Positions 7,978 to 15,996 of a stretch of 64,000 nt of DNA are shown here, piece after piece. The notes below the pieces were generated by a model, which was not told the DNA's origin, ran no database searches, and was given only the letters and a program-made list of their open reading frames with translations. Every line of letters begins with the position of its first letter. The stretch's first letter is position 1. Origin of the DNA: Streptomyces taklimakanensis. Its GTDB lineage: Bacteria > Actinomycetota > Actinomycetes > Streptomycetales > Streptomycetaceae. Position numbers and translations under genes: made by a program. The DNA is taken from assembly GCF_009709575.1 (NCBI RefSeq), contig NZ_WIXO01000001.1, forward strand, positions 1,550,001 through 1,614,000, written 5' to 3'.

Positions 7978-8197
7978 ACACACACGGGATCGGTGCATTC
8001 CCAACGGGCACGTCAAGTCGTACGCGATCTCGAAGACCGTCGCGGTGGCGACGCCACCGTGGGCCAAGTGCCTCCGCGTCTCCACGGCCCTCGACCAGCC
8101 AGGACGGTCAGGGGCCTCCGTCATGGTTGCCGCCTGTAAGCACCCCCTTGTTTCCCGCGGCTCCCCGGTCGCCCGGGCACGCGAGGGGAGCGCCCTC

Positions 8198-8704
8198 CTA
8201 CGGAAACGACATTTCATGGTGAAGGTCGCAAGCATCGTTCTTCAGGTGCAGGCGGCGGAGATCTTGTAGCTCAGCCACGGGGAAGGGGTGCAGCACCCAC
8301 TTCGCGTGATACCCCTCCTCGCCGTGCAGTTGCAGTACGGCCTGCGCCGACTCCAAGACGGCGTGAACGAAATCGCTGCGCGGCTGGACGGAGCTCCATG
8401 AAAGCTCACCATGATGGTCGGGTAGGTCAGAGTCCTCGTATATGTCACGGAACCGATAGATCACGATCTCGACATCCGACCCACGGTCGCGGAGCACCCA
8501 CCTGTGCTCGGTCGGCTCCCCGTCGAAGGAGAAGCGCCGGGTGGAGCCAGGGCCGTAGAGACCACCTACGCCACCAAGCAAGTCGGCAAGAGCATTCGTG
8601 CAGTAGCCGGCGTGGGCCCTGTACTCCGACCGCCCATCCGCTATTCGGCAGTCTGCCCAACCAAACCCGGTCAGATCCCAACTGAATCGCAGCGCACTCG
8701 GCAT
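8198..8704 (-). CDS. Hypothetical protein, 168 aa
   Basis: An ATG with a strong GGGGAGGGG ribosome site opens 168 codons. The protein is soluble and mixed alpha/beta, with many acidic residues and aromatic clusters (FSWDLTGFGWADCRI; YRFRDIYEDSDLPDHHGELSW). I recognise no domain with confidence. Its style resembles actinobacterial accessory proteins such as immunity-type or SUKH-like solitary genes, but no signature supports that. It is divergent from the region that leads to the pseudo-receiver gene. Confidence 0.65.
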   Translation of the reverse strand: MPSALRFSWDLTGFGWADCRIADGRSEYRAHAGYCTNALADLLGGVGGLYGPGSTRRFSFDGEPTEHRWVLRDRGSDVEIVIYRFRDIYEDSDLPDHHGELSWSSVQPRSDFVHAVLESAQAVLQLHGEEGYHAKWVLHPFPVAELQDLRRLHLKNDACDLHHEMSFP

Positions 8705-9252
8705 TTGGCCCCTCCCCTGAGCGTCCACTGCAAGGTACACACCTCCCTCACCCACCACACGCCCCAGCTCCCCGCGCACGCCACTACGGACCCGCAGCCG
8801 GAAACGGCACCCCCCATCCCGGTGCCGGCCGATCCCCCGCCGGAGGCCCTGCTTTGACCGCGGCCGCGTTCGTGCGGGTGCTCGGCTCACGGGCACCTGC
8901 CCTGCCCACGCGTGGGAGTGCGTCGGCGCAGCGCCCGCAGCGCGGGCCGGAGGCATGAGCGCGGAGGGCGGAGCGGAGCGCAGCCGGGGCTTGTTGCCGT
9001 GGGGAAACTCCTACCGTACTGTTCGGCTCCCGGGCCCTTCTTCAACGGCGCCTCTTGGCTGCCGGGAACCGGTGTTGACCGTGATTGCCCGCCCGTTGTG
9101 GCACGACTGCGGCAAGGACTGATCCTCTCGTTGCGAACCACCGGCGGGACGGTTGCTGAGGTTCGCCGGGCCGGCCGGCCGTCGTCCTAGGTGCGCCGGT
9201 CGGCCGCGACCACGCCGGTTGCCGCGCCCGCTGCTGTACAGCTTCAACCTCC
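8705..9252. other. Gene-free stretch with one copy of a 40-bp repeat
   Basis: No convincing gene. The segment 8999-9038 is almost identical to 10744-10783. The bases upstream of both copies are also alike (a short frame beginning ATGAGC). It may be a leftover of element recombination or a regulatory leader. Confidence 0.5.
8999..9038. repeat. 40-bp dispersed repeat, copy 1
   Basis: Contains GGGGAAACTC and TCGGCTCCCGGGCCCT. It differs from the copy at 10744-10783 at a handful of positions, mostly transitions. Confidence 0.6.
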
Positions 9253-9918
9253 ATGCTCAATCATGACTGGATGCCGGAAGCGATCTGGATCAAGCTAATA
9301 GGTACCCTGCCCAGCCTCTTCTGGGTGACCTTCGCCACCGTTGTCTACCTGTCGTTACGGAAAACGATTATCCAGAGTCTGGTTCCCCGGGTCACCGCGC
9401 TTCGGGCTCTTGGGGTCGAGGTGGAAATCGCCGGTCAGCTGCTCGATCAAGCCACCGAGCGGAGCGACATCCCCGTGACGCCGGCTGATAGGCGTGGAGT
9501 CCTGAACAGACTGGAGCATGCGGCCGAAACTCTGCGGGGCGGCAGTATCCTCTGGGTCGATGACCACCCGGAGTTCAATTACCCCTTGACCAAAATATTC
9601 CGGTCTATGGAAATGCGCGTGGACGCAGTGCGCTCAACCGATGACGCGTTGATTGCCCTGCGCCGCGATTCGTACGACATCATCCTCAGCGACATAGACC
9701 GGCACGGGGATCCGCAGGCAGGTATCAGCATGCTACGCGAGCTGGAGACTCAAGCGATCAATCTTCCGGTATTGGTCTACTCGGCCAACTTCAACCCTGA
9801 ACTTGGGGTTGACCGTCGCATCTTTGCCGCGACCAATAACCCGGTGGAAGTGGCGCACTACGTAATCGACCTCTTGGAGCGAGTCAGGTTCGGCTCACCG
9901 AATGTCCGAGGTTGGTGA
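9253..9918 (+). CDS. Membrane-anchored receiver-like protein lacking an output domain
   Basis: 221 aa. One N-terminal membrane segment (about 13-34), a short helical linker (about 45-95), then a CheY-like receiver fold (about 97-212). The acidic pair D103/D104 and the phospho-acceptor D147 (ILSDIDR) are present and S178 stands for the Thr/Ser switch. The conserved Lys before Pro is replaced by Asn (N196-P197), so signalling may be atypical. No DNA-binding or enzymatic output follows. The gene has a less GC-rich composition than its neighbours and uses rare TTA and ATA codons, so it looks transferred and bldA-dependent. The ribosome site is weak. Confidence 0.75.
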   Translation: MLNHDWMPEAIWIKLIGTLPSLFWVTFATVVYLSLRKTIIQSLVPRVTALRALGVEVEIAGQLLDQATERSDIPVTPADRRGVLNRLEHAAETLRGGSILWVDDHPEFNYPLTKIFRSMEMRVDAVRSTDDALIALRRDSYDIILSDIDRHGDPQAGISMLRELETQAINLPVLVYSANFNPELGVDRRIFAATNNPVEVAHYVIDLLERVRFGSPNVRGW

Positions 9919-10084
9919 AGTCTTGATGACGAGCCAGGCGAGGCGGGAGCGCTCAGAAGCCGAAGAAGTGACGCGGTGCCTCGCTGACCTGAGGCCTTCA
10001 GGCGACCAACGCTGTGACCTGCGACTTACCCGCCGACGGTTGTCAACGTTGGTCGCCTTCGGTTGCCCTCGGACGGCCCAGCGG

Positions 10085-10384
10085 TCAGTACCGGAAGCGC
10101 GCGGAATCCCCGTTGATGCGCAGTAGGAAGTCCGTGATGGGCTCGCTTCCGTCCTCTGGAACCAACTCAAGTTCCAATGCGTAGATGGCCTCGTCGGCCT
10201 CCACGGCAGCATCGGTGTCCTGTCGCTCCCAAGCAGCGTGTGAAGTCTCGAAGAGAGGCCTGAGGGCGGGCCAACCGCTCGAAGCCTCGAACCGACAGTC
10301 ATGCCAGAACATGTCGACGCCTTCGAGGGAGAGCTTGCCGACCTCTTCCTCACCACGGCACAGTCGCCACACGCGGTCGCTCAT
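10085..10384 (-). CDS. Hypothetical protein, 99 aa
   Basis: An ATG with an AAAGGAG ribosome site (6-nt spacing) opens 99 codons. The protein is small, acidic and tryptophan-containing (FWHDCRFEASSGWPALRPLFE; ALELELVPEDGSEPITDFLL). No domain recognised. Similar short solitary proteins are frequent on actinobacterial accessory DNA. It lies inside the decayed element. Confidence 0.7.
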   Translation of the reverse strand: MSDRVWRLCRGEEEVGKLSLEGVDMFWHDCRFEASSGWPALRPLFETSHAAWERQDTDAAVEADEAIYALELELVPEDGSEPITDFLLRINGDSARFRY

Positions 10385-10784
10385 CTCCGCTCCTTTCGAC
10401 CAGAGAGCCGCACCGTATCGCGTGGCCGGTGTGGAAAGGCTTTGGGCGGGAGCTGCCTTGGGGCGAGAGGTCGGGGCCCGTAAGCTTTCGGCGACTCGGG
10501 CGGTCTGTGGACCTGCCCGCTAATGCCCGATGTGGGCCCCGATCTTCAAGGCTCGCCCCAAGGTGGCTGCCTAAAGCCGTGGAGCCGGCCGGCCCCAGCC
10601 ACCGCGGGTTCTCCTCAGCCAGCTCCTCGCCGTTCGGCGCGTGGCCGGCGGTCCGGGCCGGAGCGGGGCGAAGACATGAGCGACGGGCCGGACCGCCGGG
10701 CCGCGCGACGCCGCGCCGTGCGCGGCGGAAGCGCCTTGATGAAGTAGGGAAACTCTTACCGCGCTGCTCGGCTCCTGGGCCCTG
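10385..10784. other. Gene-free stretch with second copy of the 40-bp repeat
   Basis: No supported gene. A 23-codon frame (10677-10748) with basic residues ends just inside the repeat at 10744-10783. Nothing shows that it is translated. Confidence 0.5.
10744..10783. repeat. 40-bp dispersed repeat, copy 2
   Basis: Contains AGGGAAACTC and TCGGCTCCTGGGCCCT. It matches copy 1 at 8999-9038 and lies directly upstream of the HD-domain gene. Confidence 0.6.
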
Positions 10785-11666
10785 ATGTCGGCGCTCCTGC
10801 TCGGCCACCGTGTGGGCATGTCGTCTTCGCTGGATACGCCCCAGGGCGCGGCCGAGCCGGCCGAGTCGCTGCCACCCCCGCTTGGGAACCGTTGGCTGCA
10901 CACTCAGGCGGTCGCGGAGCGGGCCCGTGAGGTGTCTCCGACTGTGCCCGAGGATGAACGGGATCTTCTCGTCGCCGCTGCCTGGCTGCACGACATCGGG
11001 TACGCACCCGAGCTGCGGGAGGCCGGCTTCCATCCGCTCGATGGTGCCCGGCACCTCGAATCGCTGGGCGCTCCGCGTCGGCTCGTCTGTCTGGTCGCCC
11101 ACCACTCCGGCGCCGTCTACGAGGCTGAGCAACGGGGCCTGGTCGCCGAGCTCGACCCCTACGAGCGGGAGGACTCGCCACTCTTGGACGCCCTGATCTA
11201 CTCGGACATGACCACCGGACCGGCAGGCCGGCGCTTCGACTTCGGCCGGCGCATTGACGAGATCCTGGTGCGCTACGAGCCGGGCAGTGAGGCGCACACC
11301 GCGCCGGACAGCTGTGGCAGCGCTTCACCAACCGGCTGCGCCGGGAGATCGTCGGTCTGCGCTGGGCCGACGTGGACCTGGAGCGGCGGGAGATTCGCGT
11401 TCGGAAGCAGCGGCAGCGGGTCGGCGGGGAGCTGTACGAGGACGATCCCAAGGGGCGTCGCCGTCGCCAGACGTTGCCGCTCCCAGCCATGTGCATCGCT
11501 CCCCTGCGGTGGCAGCGGACGAGGCAGGCGGCACAGTGGGAGAAGGCCGGCCCCGACTGGCAGGAGCCGGGCCACGTCTTCACCACCCGGACCGGCCGTC
11601 CGATCGAACCGCGGAACCTGTACCGGTCCTTCACCCGCGTCGCGAAGAACGCTGACCTCCGGGTGA
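10785..11666 (+). CDS. HD-domain hydrolase with an aberrant tail (truncated by a deletion)
   Basis: Residues about 35-170 form an HD phosphohydrolase domain: H39 (WLHTQAV), the H69-D70 pair (WLHDIGY), HH at 106-107 and D141 (LIYSDMTTGP). Such proteins hydrolyse nucleotides or phosphate esters using metal ions. From about residue 173 the frame runs into DNA that encodes integrase in another frame, so the last 120 or so residues are not a natural C-terminus. A deletion probably joined this gene to the integrase gene near 11305. The enzyme core may still fold. An internal ATG at 10818 is an alternative start. Confidence 0.6.
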   Translation: MSALLLGHRVGMSSSLDTPQGAAEPAESLPPPLGNRWLHTQAVAERAREVSPTVPEDERDLLVAAAWLHDIGYAPELREAGFHPLDGARHLESLGAPRRLVCLVAHHSGAVYEAEQRGLVAELDPYEREDSPLLDALIYSDMTTGPAGRRFDFGRRIDEILVRYEPGSEAHTAPDSCGSASPTGCAGRSSVCAGPTWTWSGGRFAFGSSGSGSAGSCTRTIPRGVAVARRCRSQPCASLPCGGSGRGRRHSGRRPAPTGRSRATSSPPGPAVRSNRGTCTGPSPASRRTLTSG

Positions 11667-11734
11667 TCCGGCTGCACGACGCCCGGCACGGCTGCGCGAC
11701 GCTGCTGACCGCCGCCGTTGATGTCAGATGGTGA
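11312..11734 (+). pseudogene. Remnant of a tyrosine-family integrase
   Basis: The visible frame reads EIVGLRWADVDLERREIRVRK on into FTTRTGRPIEPRNLYRSF and then LHDARHGCATLL (given here in short pieces), the central part of a phage/AICE-type tyrosine recombinase. The Arg of the first catalytic block region and the HxxRH box are visible. The N-terminal half and the C-terminal tyrosine are missing, and the frame stops at 11734. It lies 46 bp from the tRNA-Val 3' end, the normal place for the integrase of an element inserted there. Confidence 0.8.
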
Positions 11735-11739
11735 TGTCA
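11719..11739. repeat. Right copy of the double TGATGTCA motif
   Basis: TGATGTCA, 5 bp ending in GG, then TGATGTCA, overlapping the end of the integrase remnant. It matches 6885-6905 in layout and orientation. Confidence 0.55.
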
Positions 11740-11771
11740 AAGCCCCCCGGCCTCGTTCGGCCGGGGGGCTT
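11740..11771. terminator. Terminator of tRNA-Val
   Basis: Perfect 13-bp inverted repeat (11740-11752 / 11759-11771) just downstream of the leftward tRNA-Val gene. Its near copy is at 6712-6739. Confidence 0.75.
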
Positions 11772-11779
11772 CGTGCCGG

Positions 11780-11851
11780 TGGGCGCAGACGGGTTCGAAC
11801 CGCCGACATCTGCCTTGTAAGGGCAGCGCTCTACCGCTGAGCTATGCGCCC
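11780..11851 (-). tRNA. tRNA-Val (anticodon TAC)
   Basis: 72 nt folding into a full cloverleaf: acceptor stem GGGCGCA / TGCGCCC, D-arm with AGCTCAGCGGTAGAGC, anticodon stem CTGCC/GGCAG with loop CTTACAA (anticodon TAC), T-arm GGCGG TTCGAAC CCGTC with one wobble pair. CCA is not encoded. This is the intact copy that flanks the integrated element. Confidence 0.95.
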
Positions 11852-12022
11852 GGGGATGAGTTCACAGCCTACCGCGCCCGGGGTGATGTGCCACAAACCG
11901 CGTCGAGCGGGGGCTGTCCCCACCCCCGGGCCGGTGGCGCGCGGGATACCGCGGCGGGGTCGGCGACCCTACCGTCGGTGGTCGTGACGGTCCGTCACGG
12001 CAGCCGACGGAGGAGACGCCCG

Positions 12023-12790
12023 ATGACCACCGAGACCCGCCGCAGCACCGTACGCGTCCTGGCCGCCGTCGCCATGACGGTCACCGTGGCCGCGGGGGTC
12101 GCCGGCTGCGCGGACGCCGACGACGCCGCGCCCGAGCACCGCGTCTTCGAACTCGGGAAGGACCGGCGGGCCCTGGTGGTCGACGTGGACGACTCGCCGC
12201 TGGAGCTGGTCGCGACCGGCCGGCGGGACGTACGGGTCACCCGGTGGTTCGACGGCCTCGCCTACGGCGGCAGCGCGGGCGCCCGGTGGACCTTCGAGGA
12301 CGGCACCCTCTCCCTGGGTCCACGGTGCGCGGGGCCGGCGAGCTGCGACATCCGGCACCGGGTGGAGGTGCCCCACGGGGTGGCGGTGCGGGTGGTCGGC
12401 GACAACGGTGACGTGACCGCCGGCGGTTTCCGCGCCGCGCTCGCCGTCGAGGTGGACAACGGGAAGGTTCGGGTGCGGAACGTGACCGGGCCGTTGGAGC
12501 TCAGTGGCGACAACGGTTCCGTGGAGGCCACCGACGTCCGCTCCCGCGAGGTCGTCGCCGAGACGGACAACGGCGGGCTGAAGCTCGCCCTGACCGGGGT
12601 GCCCGGGAGCGTGGAGGCCCGCAGCCACAACGGTTCGGTCACCGTCGAGCTGCCGCGCGCCGCGTACCGGGTGGACGCGGGCGCCGACAACGGCAGCGTC
12701 CGGGTGGAGGTGCCGCGCGACCCCCACGGCGAACGCACCGTCGCCGCCCACAGTTCCAACGGGAACGTGACGGTGCGCACGGCGGGCTGA
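12023..12790 (+). CDS. DUF4097-like beta-repeat lipoprotein
   Basis: 255 aa. A lipoprotein signal peptide ends in the lipobox VAGC (about residues 26-29), so the protein is anchored outside the membrane. The rest is a right-handed beta-type repeat with recurring DNGSV/DNGKV/HNGSV turns about every 20 residues, typical of DUF4097/DUF2807 adhesin-like proteins of unknown role. An ATG at 12023 follows a GGAGGAGA ribosome site at 6-nt spacing. It is separate from the tRNA and lies just upstream of the coiled-coil gene in the same direction. Confidence 0.85.
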   Translation: MTTETRRSTVRVLAAVAMTVTVAAGVAGCADADDAAPEHRVFELGKDRRALVVDVDDSPLELVATGRRDVRVTRWFDGLAYGGSAGARWTFEDGTLSLGPRCAGPASCDIRHRVEVPHGVAVRVVGDNGDVTAGGFRAALAVEVDNGKVRVRNVTGPLELSGDNGSVEATDVRSREVVAETDNGGLKLALTGVPGSVEARSHNGSVTVELPRAAYRVDAGADNGSVRVEVPRDPHGERTVAAHSSNGNVTVRTAG

Positions 12791-12869
12791 TCGCCGCCCC
12801 GTGTGTTCGTGGGTACCGGGTGGGAGAATGACACCCGGGCCGGTGAGCACGTACGGGGAGAGGACACAC

Positions 12870-14138
12870 GTGGCGAGTGTGAACGGCGGCGGAGCGCGTC
12901 GCTGGGGTTGGGGAGGCGGCGGTCGCGCCGAGAACCGCCGTGCCGAGGCCCAGGACGCCAAGGACGCGGCGGCCGCGGCGTTCTACGAGCTGGACACCGC
13001 CCAACGCGATCTGCGGATCTCCATCGAGACGCTCGACGCCGTCGACGACTCCCCGGCCGCCCGTCGGGCCGTGGCCGACTTCGCGGAGTTCGGCCGGCGG
13101 ATCGACCGGGTCAGCCACGACTACATCAGCGCCGTGGACGCCCACGACCTGGACCGCGACGATCTGGACGCCGACACCGCCTCCCGTGCCCGTCGGGCCC
13201 TGGTCGAGGCCAGGGAGGCGCTGGAGCGCACCCGCCGGGACCTGGAACGGTTCGGGCAGGGGCTCACCCCGCTGCTGGAGAAGGCGGAGAGCCGACTGGC
13301 CCGGCTGGCGCCCGCCGTGGAGCGGGCCCGGCAGGCTCTGTTGGCCGCCACCGAGGCGCTGGACGCGGTACGGGCCTCGGGGTTGCGGGCCGACGACCTG
13401 GCCGCCCGGTTGGCGGCTCTCTCCCCGGAGCTGACGAAGCTGAACGAGGGCGCGGGGCGCCACGGGGTGCGGGAGACCATCCAGCGGGCGGACCGGTTGC
13501 TGCGCGAGGCGGAGGAGGTGCGCGAGGAGGCCGAGCGGTTGCCGGAGCGGGCGGCCGAGATCGACCGGCGGCTCGCCTCGCTGCGCACCCGCGCCCAGGC
13601 CCTGCACACCCGGGCGGGCAAGGTCGAGCCGGTGCTGAGCGAGTTGCGGCGGCGGTTCACCGCGGCGTGCTGGGAGGATCTCCAGCAGGTGCCCGAGCAG
13701 GCGACGCGGGCGGTGCTGCAGGCGGAGGAGAGGCTGGCCGAGGCCCGTCGGGCGCGGGAGGAGCAGCGGTGGGCGGACGCCACCGCGCTGCTGGCCACGG
13801 TGCGCGCGCTGTTGAACGAGGCGGATGAGGCGGTGTCGGCCGCCGGCGACCGTCTCCAGCGGTTGAACGACGTCTCCTTCGATCACTCCGGCGAGGTGGA
13901 GCGGGTGCGCTTCGCCATCCGTGACGCCCAGCGGTTGGCGATGAGCGGGCGCAGTCGGCCCGATCCCCGGCACGCGGGCCCGCTGGACGGCGCGGTGGCC
14001 CGGTTGGAGCGGGCGGAGGCGGGGCTGTCCGGGCGGCATCCGGACTGGTGGCACTTCGTGACGGAGCTGGACGCCATCCGCGAGACGGTGGCGCGGGTGG
14101 TGCGGGAGATACGGCGGGAGCGGGCGGCGGGTGGCTGA
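12870..14138 (+). CDS. Cytoplasmic coiled-coil protein, function unknown
   Basis: 422 aa, almost wholly alpha-helical with long heptad runs rich in Ala, Glu, Arg and Leu (for example LLREAEEVREEAERLPERAAEIDRR, in shorter pieces). No signal peptide or membrane segment. The N-terminus is Gly/Trp/Arg-rich (GGGARRWGWGGGGRAENRR). The GTG start has a GGGGAG site about 9 nt upstream. The layout resembles a structural or scaffold protein, but I cannot assign a family. Confidence 0.8.
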   Translation: MASVNGGGARRWGWGGGGRAENRRAEAQDAKDAAAAAFYELDTAQRDLRISIETLDAVDDSPAARRAVADFAEFGRRIDRVSHDYISAVDAHDLDRDDLDADTASRARRALVEAREALERTRRDLERFGQGLTPLLEKAESRLARLAPAVERARQALLAATEALDAVRASGLRADDLAARLAALSPELTKLNEGAGRHGVRETIQRADRLLREAEEVREEAERLPERAAEIDRRLASLRTRAQALHTRAGKVEPVLSELRRRFTAACWEDLQQVPEQATRAVLQAEERLAEARRAREEQRWADATALLATVRALLNEADEAVSAAGDRLQRLNDVSFDHSGEVERVRFAIRDAQRLAMSGRSRPDPRHAGPLDGAVARLERAEAGLSGRHPDWWHFVTELDAIRETVARVVREIRRERAAGG

Positions 14139-14212
14139 CCGTCCGGCCGAACCCCTCCACCGGGTTGTCCACAGCCTGTCCGTGGCGATTGACCTGCGGC
14201 TATCCTGCTCGC

Positions 14213-14434
14213 ATGCCCCGCTATGAGTTCCGTTGCCGCGCTTGCGGCACCACGTTCGAGGTGAACCGCCCGATGGCCGAGTCCGGCGCTGCCGCGAGCT
14301 GCCCGGAGGGCCACGACGACACGGTGAAGCTGTTGTCCACGGTGGCCGTGGGCGGCACTGCCGCCCGGTCCTCCGCTCCGGCGCCCGGTGGTGGCGGTGG
14401 TGGCGGGTGCTGTGGAGGCGGCTGCTGCGGCTGA
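14213..14434 (+). CDS. FmdB-family zinc-ribbon protein
   Basis: 73 aa. It begins MPRYEFRCRACGTTFEV, the FmdB regulatory domain, with CRAC as the first metal pair and a single Cys at SCPEGH as the reduced second knuckle. The C-terminus is a Gly run and CCGGGCCG, common in the Streptomyces versions. FmdB proteins are proposed regulators, but the role here is unknown. The stretch 14139-14212 before it probably holds its promoter. Confidence 0.88.
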   Translation: MPRYEFRCRACGTTFEVNRPMAESGAAASCPEGHDDTVKLLSTVAVGGTAARSSAPAPGGGGGGGCCGGGCCG

Positions 14435-14485
14435 CCGTCCCGCGCCGGGGTCGCGGCGGCGGTCGTCGGGACGCCCGGCCGGCGG

Positions 14486-15157
14486 CTACCGCCTGCGGGC
14501 GATCGTCACTCCGTCGGCGACGGTCAGCAGCACGGCCTCGGTGCGCCCGTCGGCGGCCACGTGTTCGTTGAAGGCGCGGATGGCGGCGGCGTTGCCGGTG
14601 GCACCGGGGTCGGCGACCTCGCCGCGGTAGAGCACGTTGTCGGCGACGAGCAGCCCGCCCGGCCGCGTCCGCGGCACCAGCTCCTCCCAGTAGTGGATGT
14701 AGTTGTCCTTGTCCGCGTCGAGGTAGGACAGGTCGATCCACGGTTCGGCGGGCAGGGCGCGCAGGGTCTCCAGGGCGGGGGCCAGGCGCAGGTCGACGCG
14801 CTCCTCGACGCCGGCCCGTCGCCAGGCCTCGCGCGCCAGGGCCGTCCACTCCTCGGAGACGTCGCAGGCGATCAGCCGGCCGTCCTCGGGCATGGCCTGG
14901 GCCATGGCGAGGGAGGAGAAGCCGGTGAAGGTGCCGACCTCCACGATCCGGCGGGCACCGATCAGCCGGACGAGGAAGGCCAGCAGGGGTGCCTGTTCCC
15001 GGGCCGACTGCATCCTGGCGGCGTCGGGGTGGCGGGCGCGCGTGGTCTCCACCAGTTCGCTCAGGACGGGGTCGAGCGGCGGGTTGTGGTCCAGGACGTA
15101 CCGGTGGAGCTCGGGGGTCTGCGGGGGACGCTTGTCGCGGGGTGCCGGTGTGGTCAT
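14486..15157 (-). CDS. Class I SAM-dependent O-methyltransferase
   Basis: 223 aa, the caffeoyl-CoA-type family. The SAM motif VEVGTFTGFSSLAMAQAMP, the acidic position in LIACDVSEEW and the metal-binding DADKDNY are all present. It is the last gene of the Ter-linked operon: its ATG overlaps the HAD stop codon by 4 bp (ATGA). It may methylate the product of that pathway. In other genomes an enzyme at this place is not universal, so the link rests on the overlap. Confidence 0.85.
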   Translation of the reverse strand: MTTPAPRDKRPPQTPELHRYVLDHNPPLDPVLSELVETTRARHPDAARMQSAREQAPLLAFLVRLIGARRIVEVGTFTGFSSLAMAQAMPEDGRLIACDVSEEWTALAREAWRRAGVEERVDLRLAPALETLRALPAEPWIDLSYLDADKDNYIHYWEELVPRTRPGGLLVADNVLYRGEVADPGATGNAAAIRAFNEHVAADGRTEAVLLTVADGVTIARRR

Positions 15158-15996
15158 GTCGACATCCTCACCCGGTCCTGTGTGGCCCGCAGCATCTCCC
15201 GCGCGATCCGCTCCCCCGCCGCCGCCCCCAGCTCGGGCAGGGCGGTGATGTGTTCGGCCGTCCACCCCAGGTCGGCCAGTTCCCCGTGGCCGGGACGCCA
15301 GCCGGCGTCGGCGGCGAGCAGCAGGTCGGCGTCGAGGAGGGAGTCGCCGGCCGCCAGCACCCGTTCGGCCCCGGTGCGGCGGGCGATCTCGGCGACGGCG
15401 GCGCTCTTGGTGAGCGGGCGGGGAACGGCGTAGATCTTGCGTCCCTGGAGGGAGACCGTCCAGCCGCGTGGTCCGGCCCAGTCGGCCAGTTCCTTCACCC
15501 AGGTGTCGGGCAGCTTCTCGCGGTCGACGACGAGGTAGGCGAACAGGTCCTCGGCGACGCGTTCCTTGAGCAGCCAGGTGGGGTCGGCGGTGCCGACCAT
15601 GCGGGCGCGGACCTCGTCCAGGGAGGCGCAGTCGGCGGCCAGGGCGCGACGCACCCGGGCGTGCCAGTCGGGGTCGGACTCGCCGTCCACCAGCAGGTGG
15701 CCGCCGTTGGCGCAGACCGCGTAGGTCGGGGGCGGGCCGGGCAGGTGGACGCGTCCGTACTGCTCGCGGGTGCGGGTGGTGGTGGGGACGAGGACGGACC
15801 GCTCGGCCAGCTCGGCCAGCAGCACGGCGGCGGCCTCGGTGACGTACGACAGGGGCGCGGAGCGGTAGACCTCCACGCACAGCAGTCGGGGGGCCTCGGC
15901 GTCGGGCACGGTCAGTGCGAGGGCGGCGGCGGAGTAGATGAGGGTGCGGTCCAGGTCGCTGGCGATCAGCGCCCCGGAGGTGGCGGGGGCGGTCAC
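15154..15996 (-). CDS. HAD-family hydrolase of the Ter metabolite operon
   Basis: 280 aa. Motif I is DLDRTLIY (nucleophile Asp and acid Asp at the first and third positions), motif III region GRKIYAVPRPLTKSAAV with the conserved Lys, and motif IV GDSLLDADLL. It is a Cof/sucrose-phosphatase-like phosphatase. The GTG start overlaps the upstream fusion gene by 4 bp. HAD enzymes are a standard part of Ter-associated nucleoside-like biosynthesis clusters, where they are thought to dephosphorylate an intermediate. Confidence 0.88.
   Translation of the reverse strand: MTAPATSGALIASDLDRTLIYSAAALALTVPDAEAPRLLCVEVYRSAPLSYVTEAAAVLLAELAERSVLVPTTTRTREQYGRVHLPGPPPTYAVCANGGHLLVDGESDPDWHARVRRALAADCASLDEVRARMVGTADPTWLLKERVAEDLFAYLVVDREKLPDTWVKELADWAGPRGWTVSLQGRKIYAVPRPLTKSAAVAEIARRTGAERVLAAGDSLLDADLLLAADAGWRPGHGELADLGWTAEHITALPELGAAAGERIAREMLRATQDRVRMST

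Larger units (their letters stand above)
6740..11851. mobile_element. Decayed integrated element at tRNA-Val (about 5 kb)
   Basis: Boundaries are inferred from the duplicated tRNA-Val 3' part on the left and the intact tRNA-Val on the right. An integrase remnant sits 46 bp from the tRNA 3' end, where AICE/pSAM2-type integrase genes lie. Both ends carry a 21-bp double TGAYGTCA motif. Inside are short hypothetical genes, a TTA-containing gene with a less GC-rich composition, large gene-free gaps and a repeated 40-bp segment. No replication, transfer or excisionase gene remains, so the element is presumably immobile. Confidence 0.65.

Noticed and set aside
12639..14849. A 736-residue frame on the - strand
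   Set aside because: Antisense to the coiled-coil, lipoprotein and FmdB genes, with no domain and low-complexity content.
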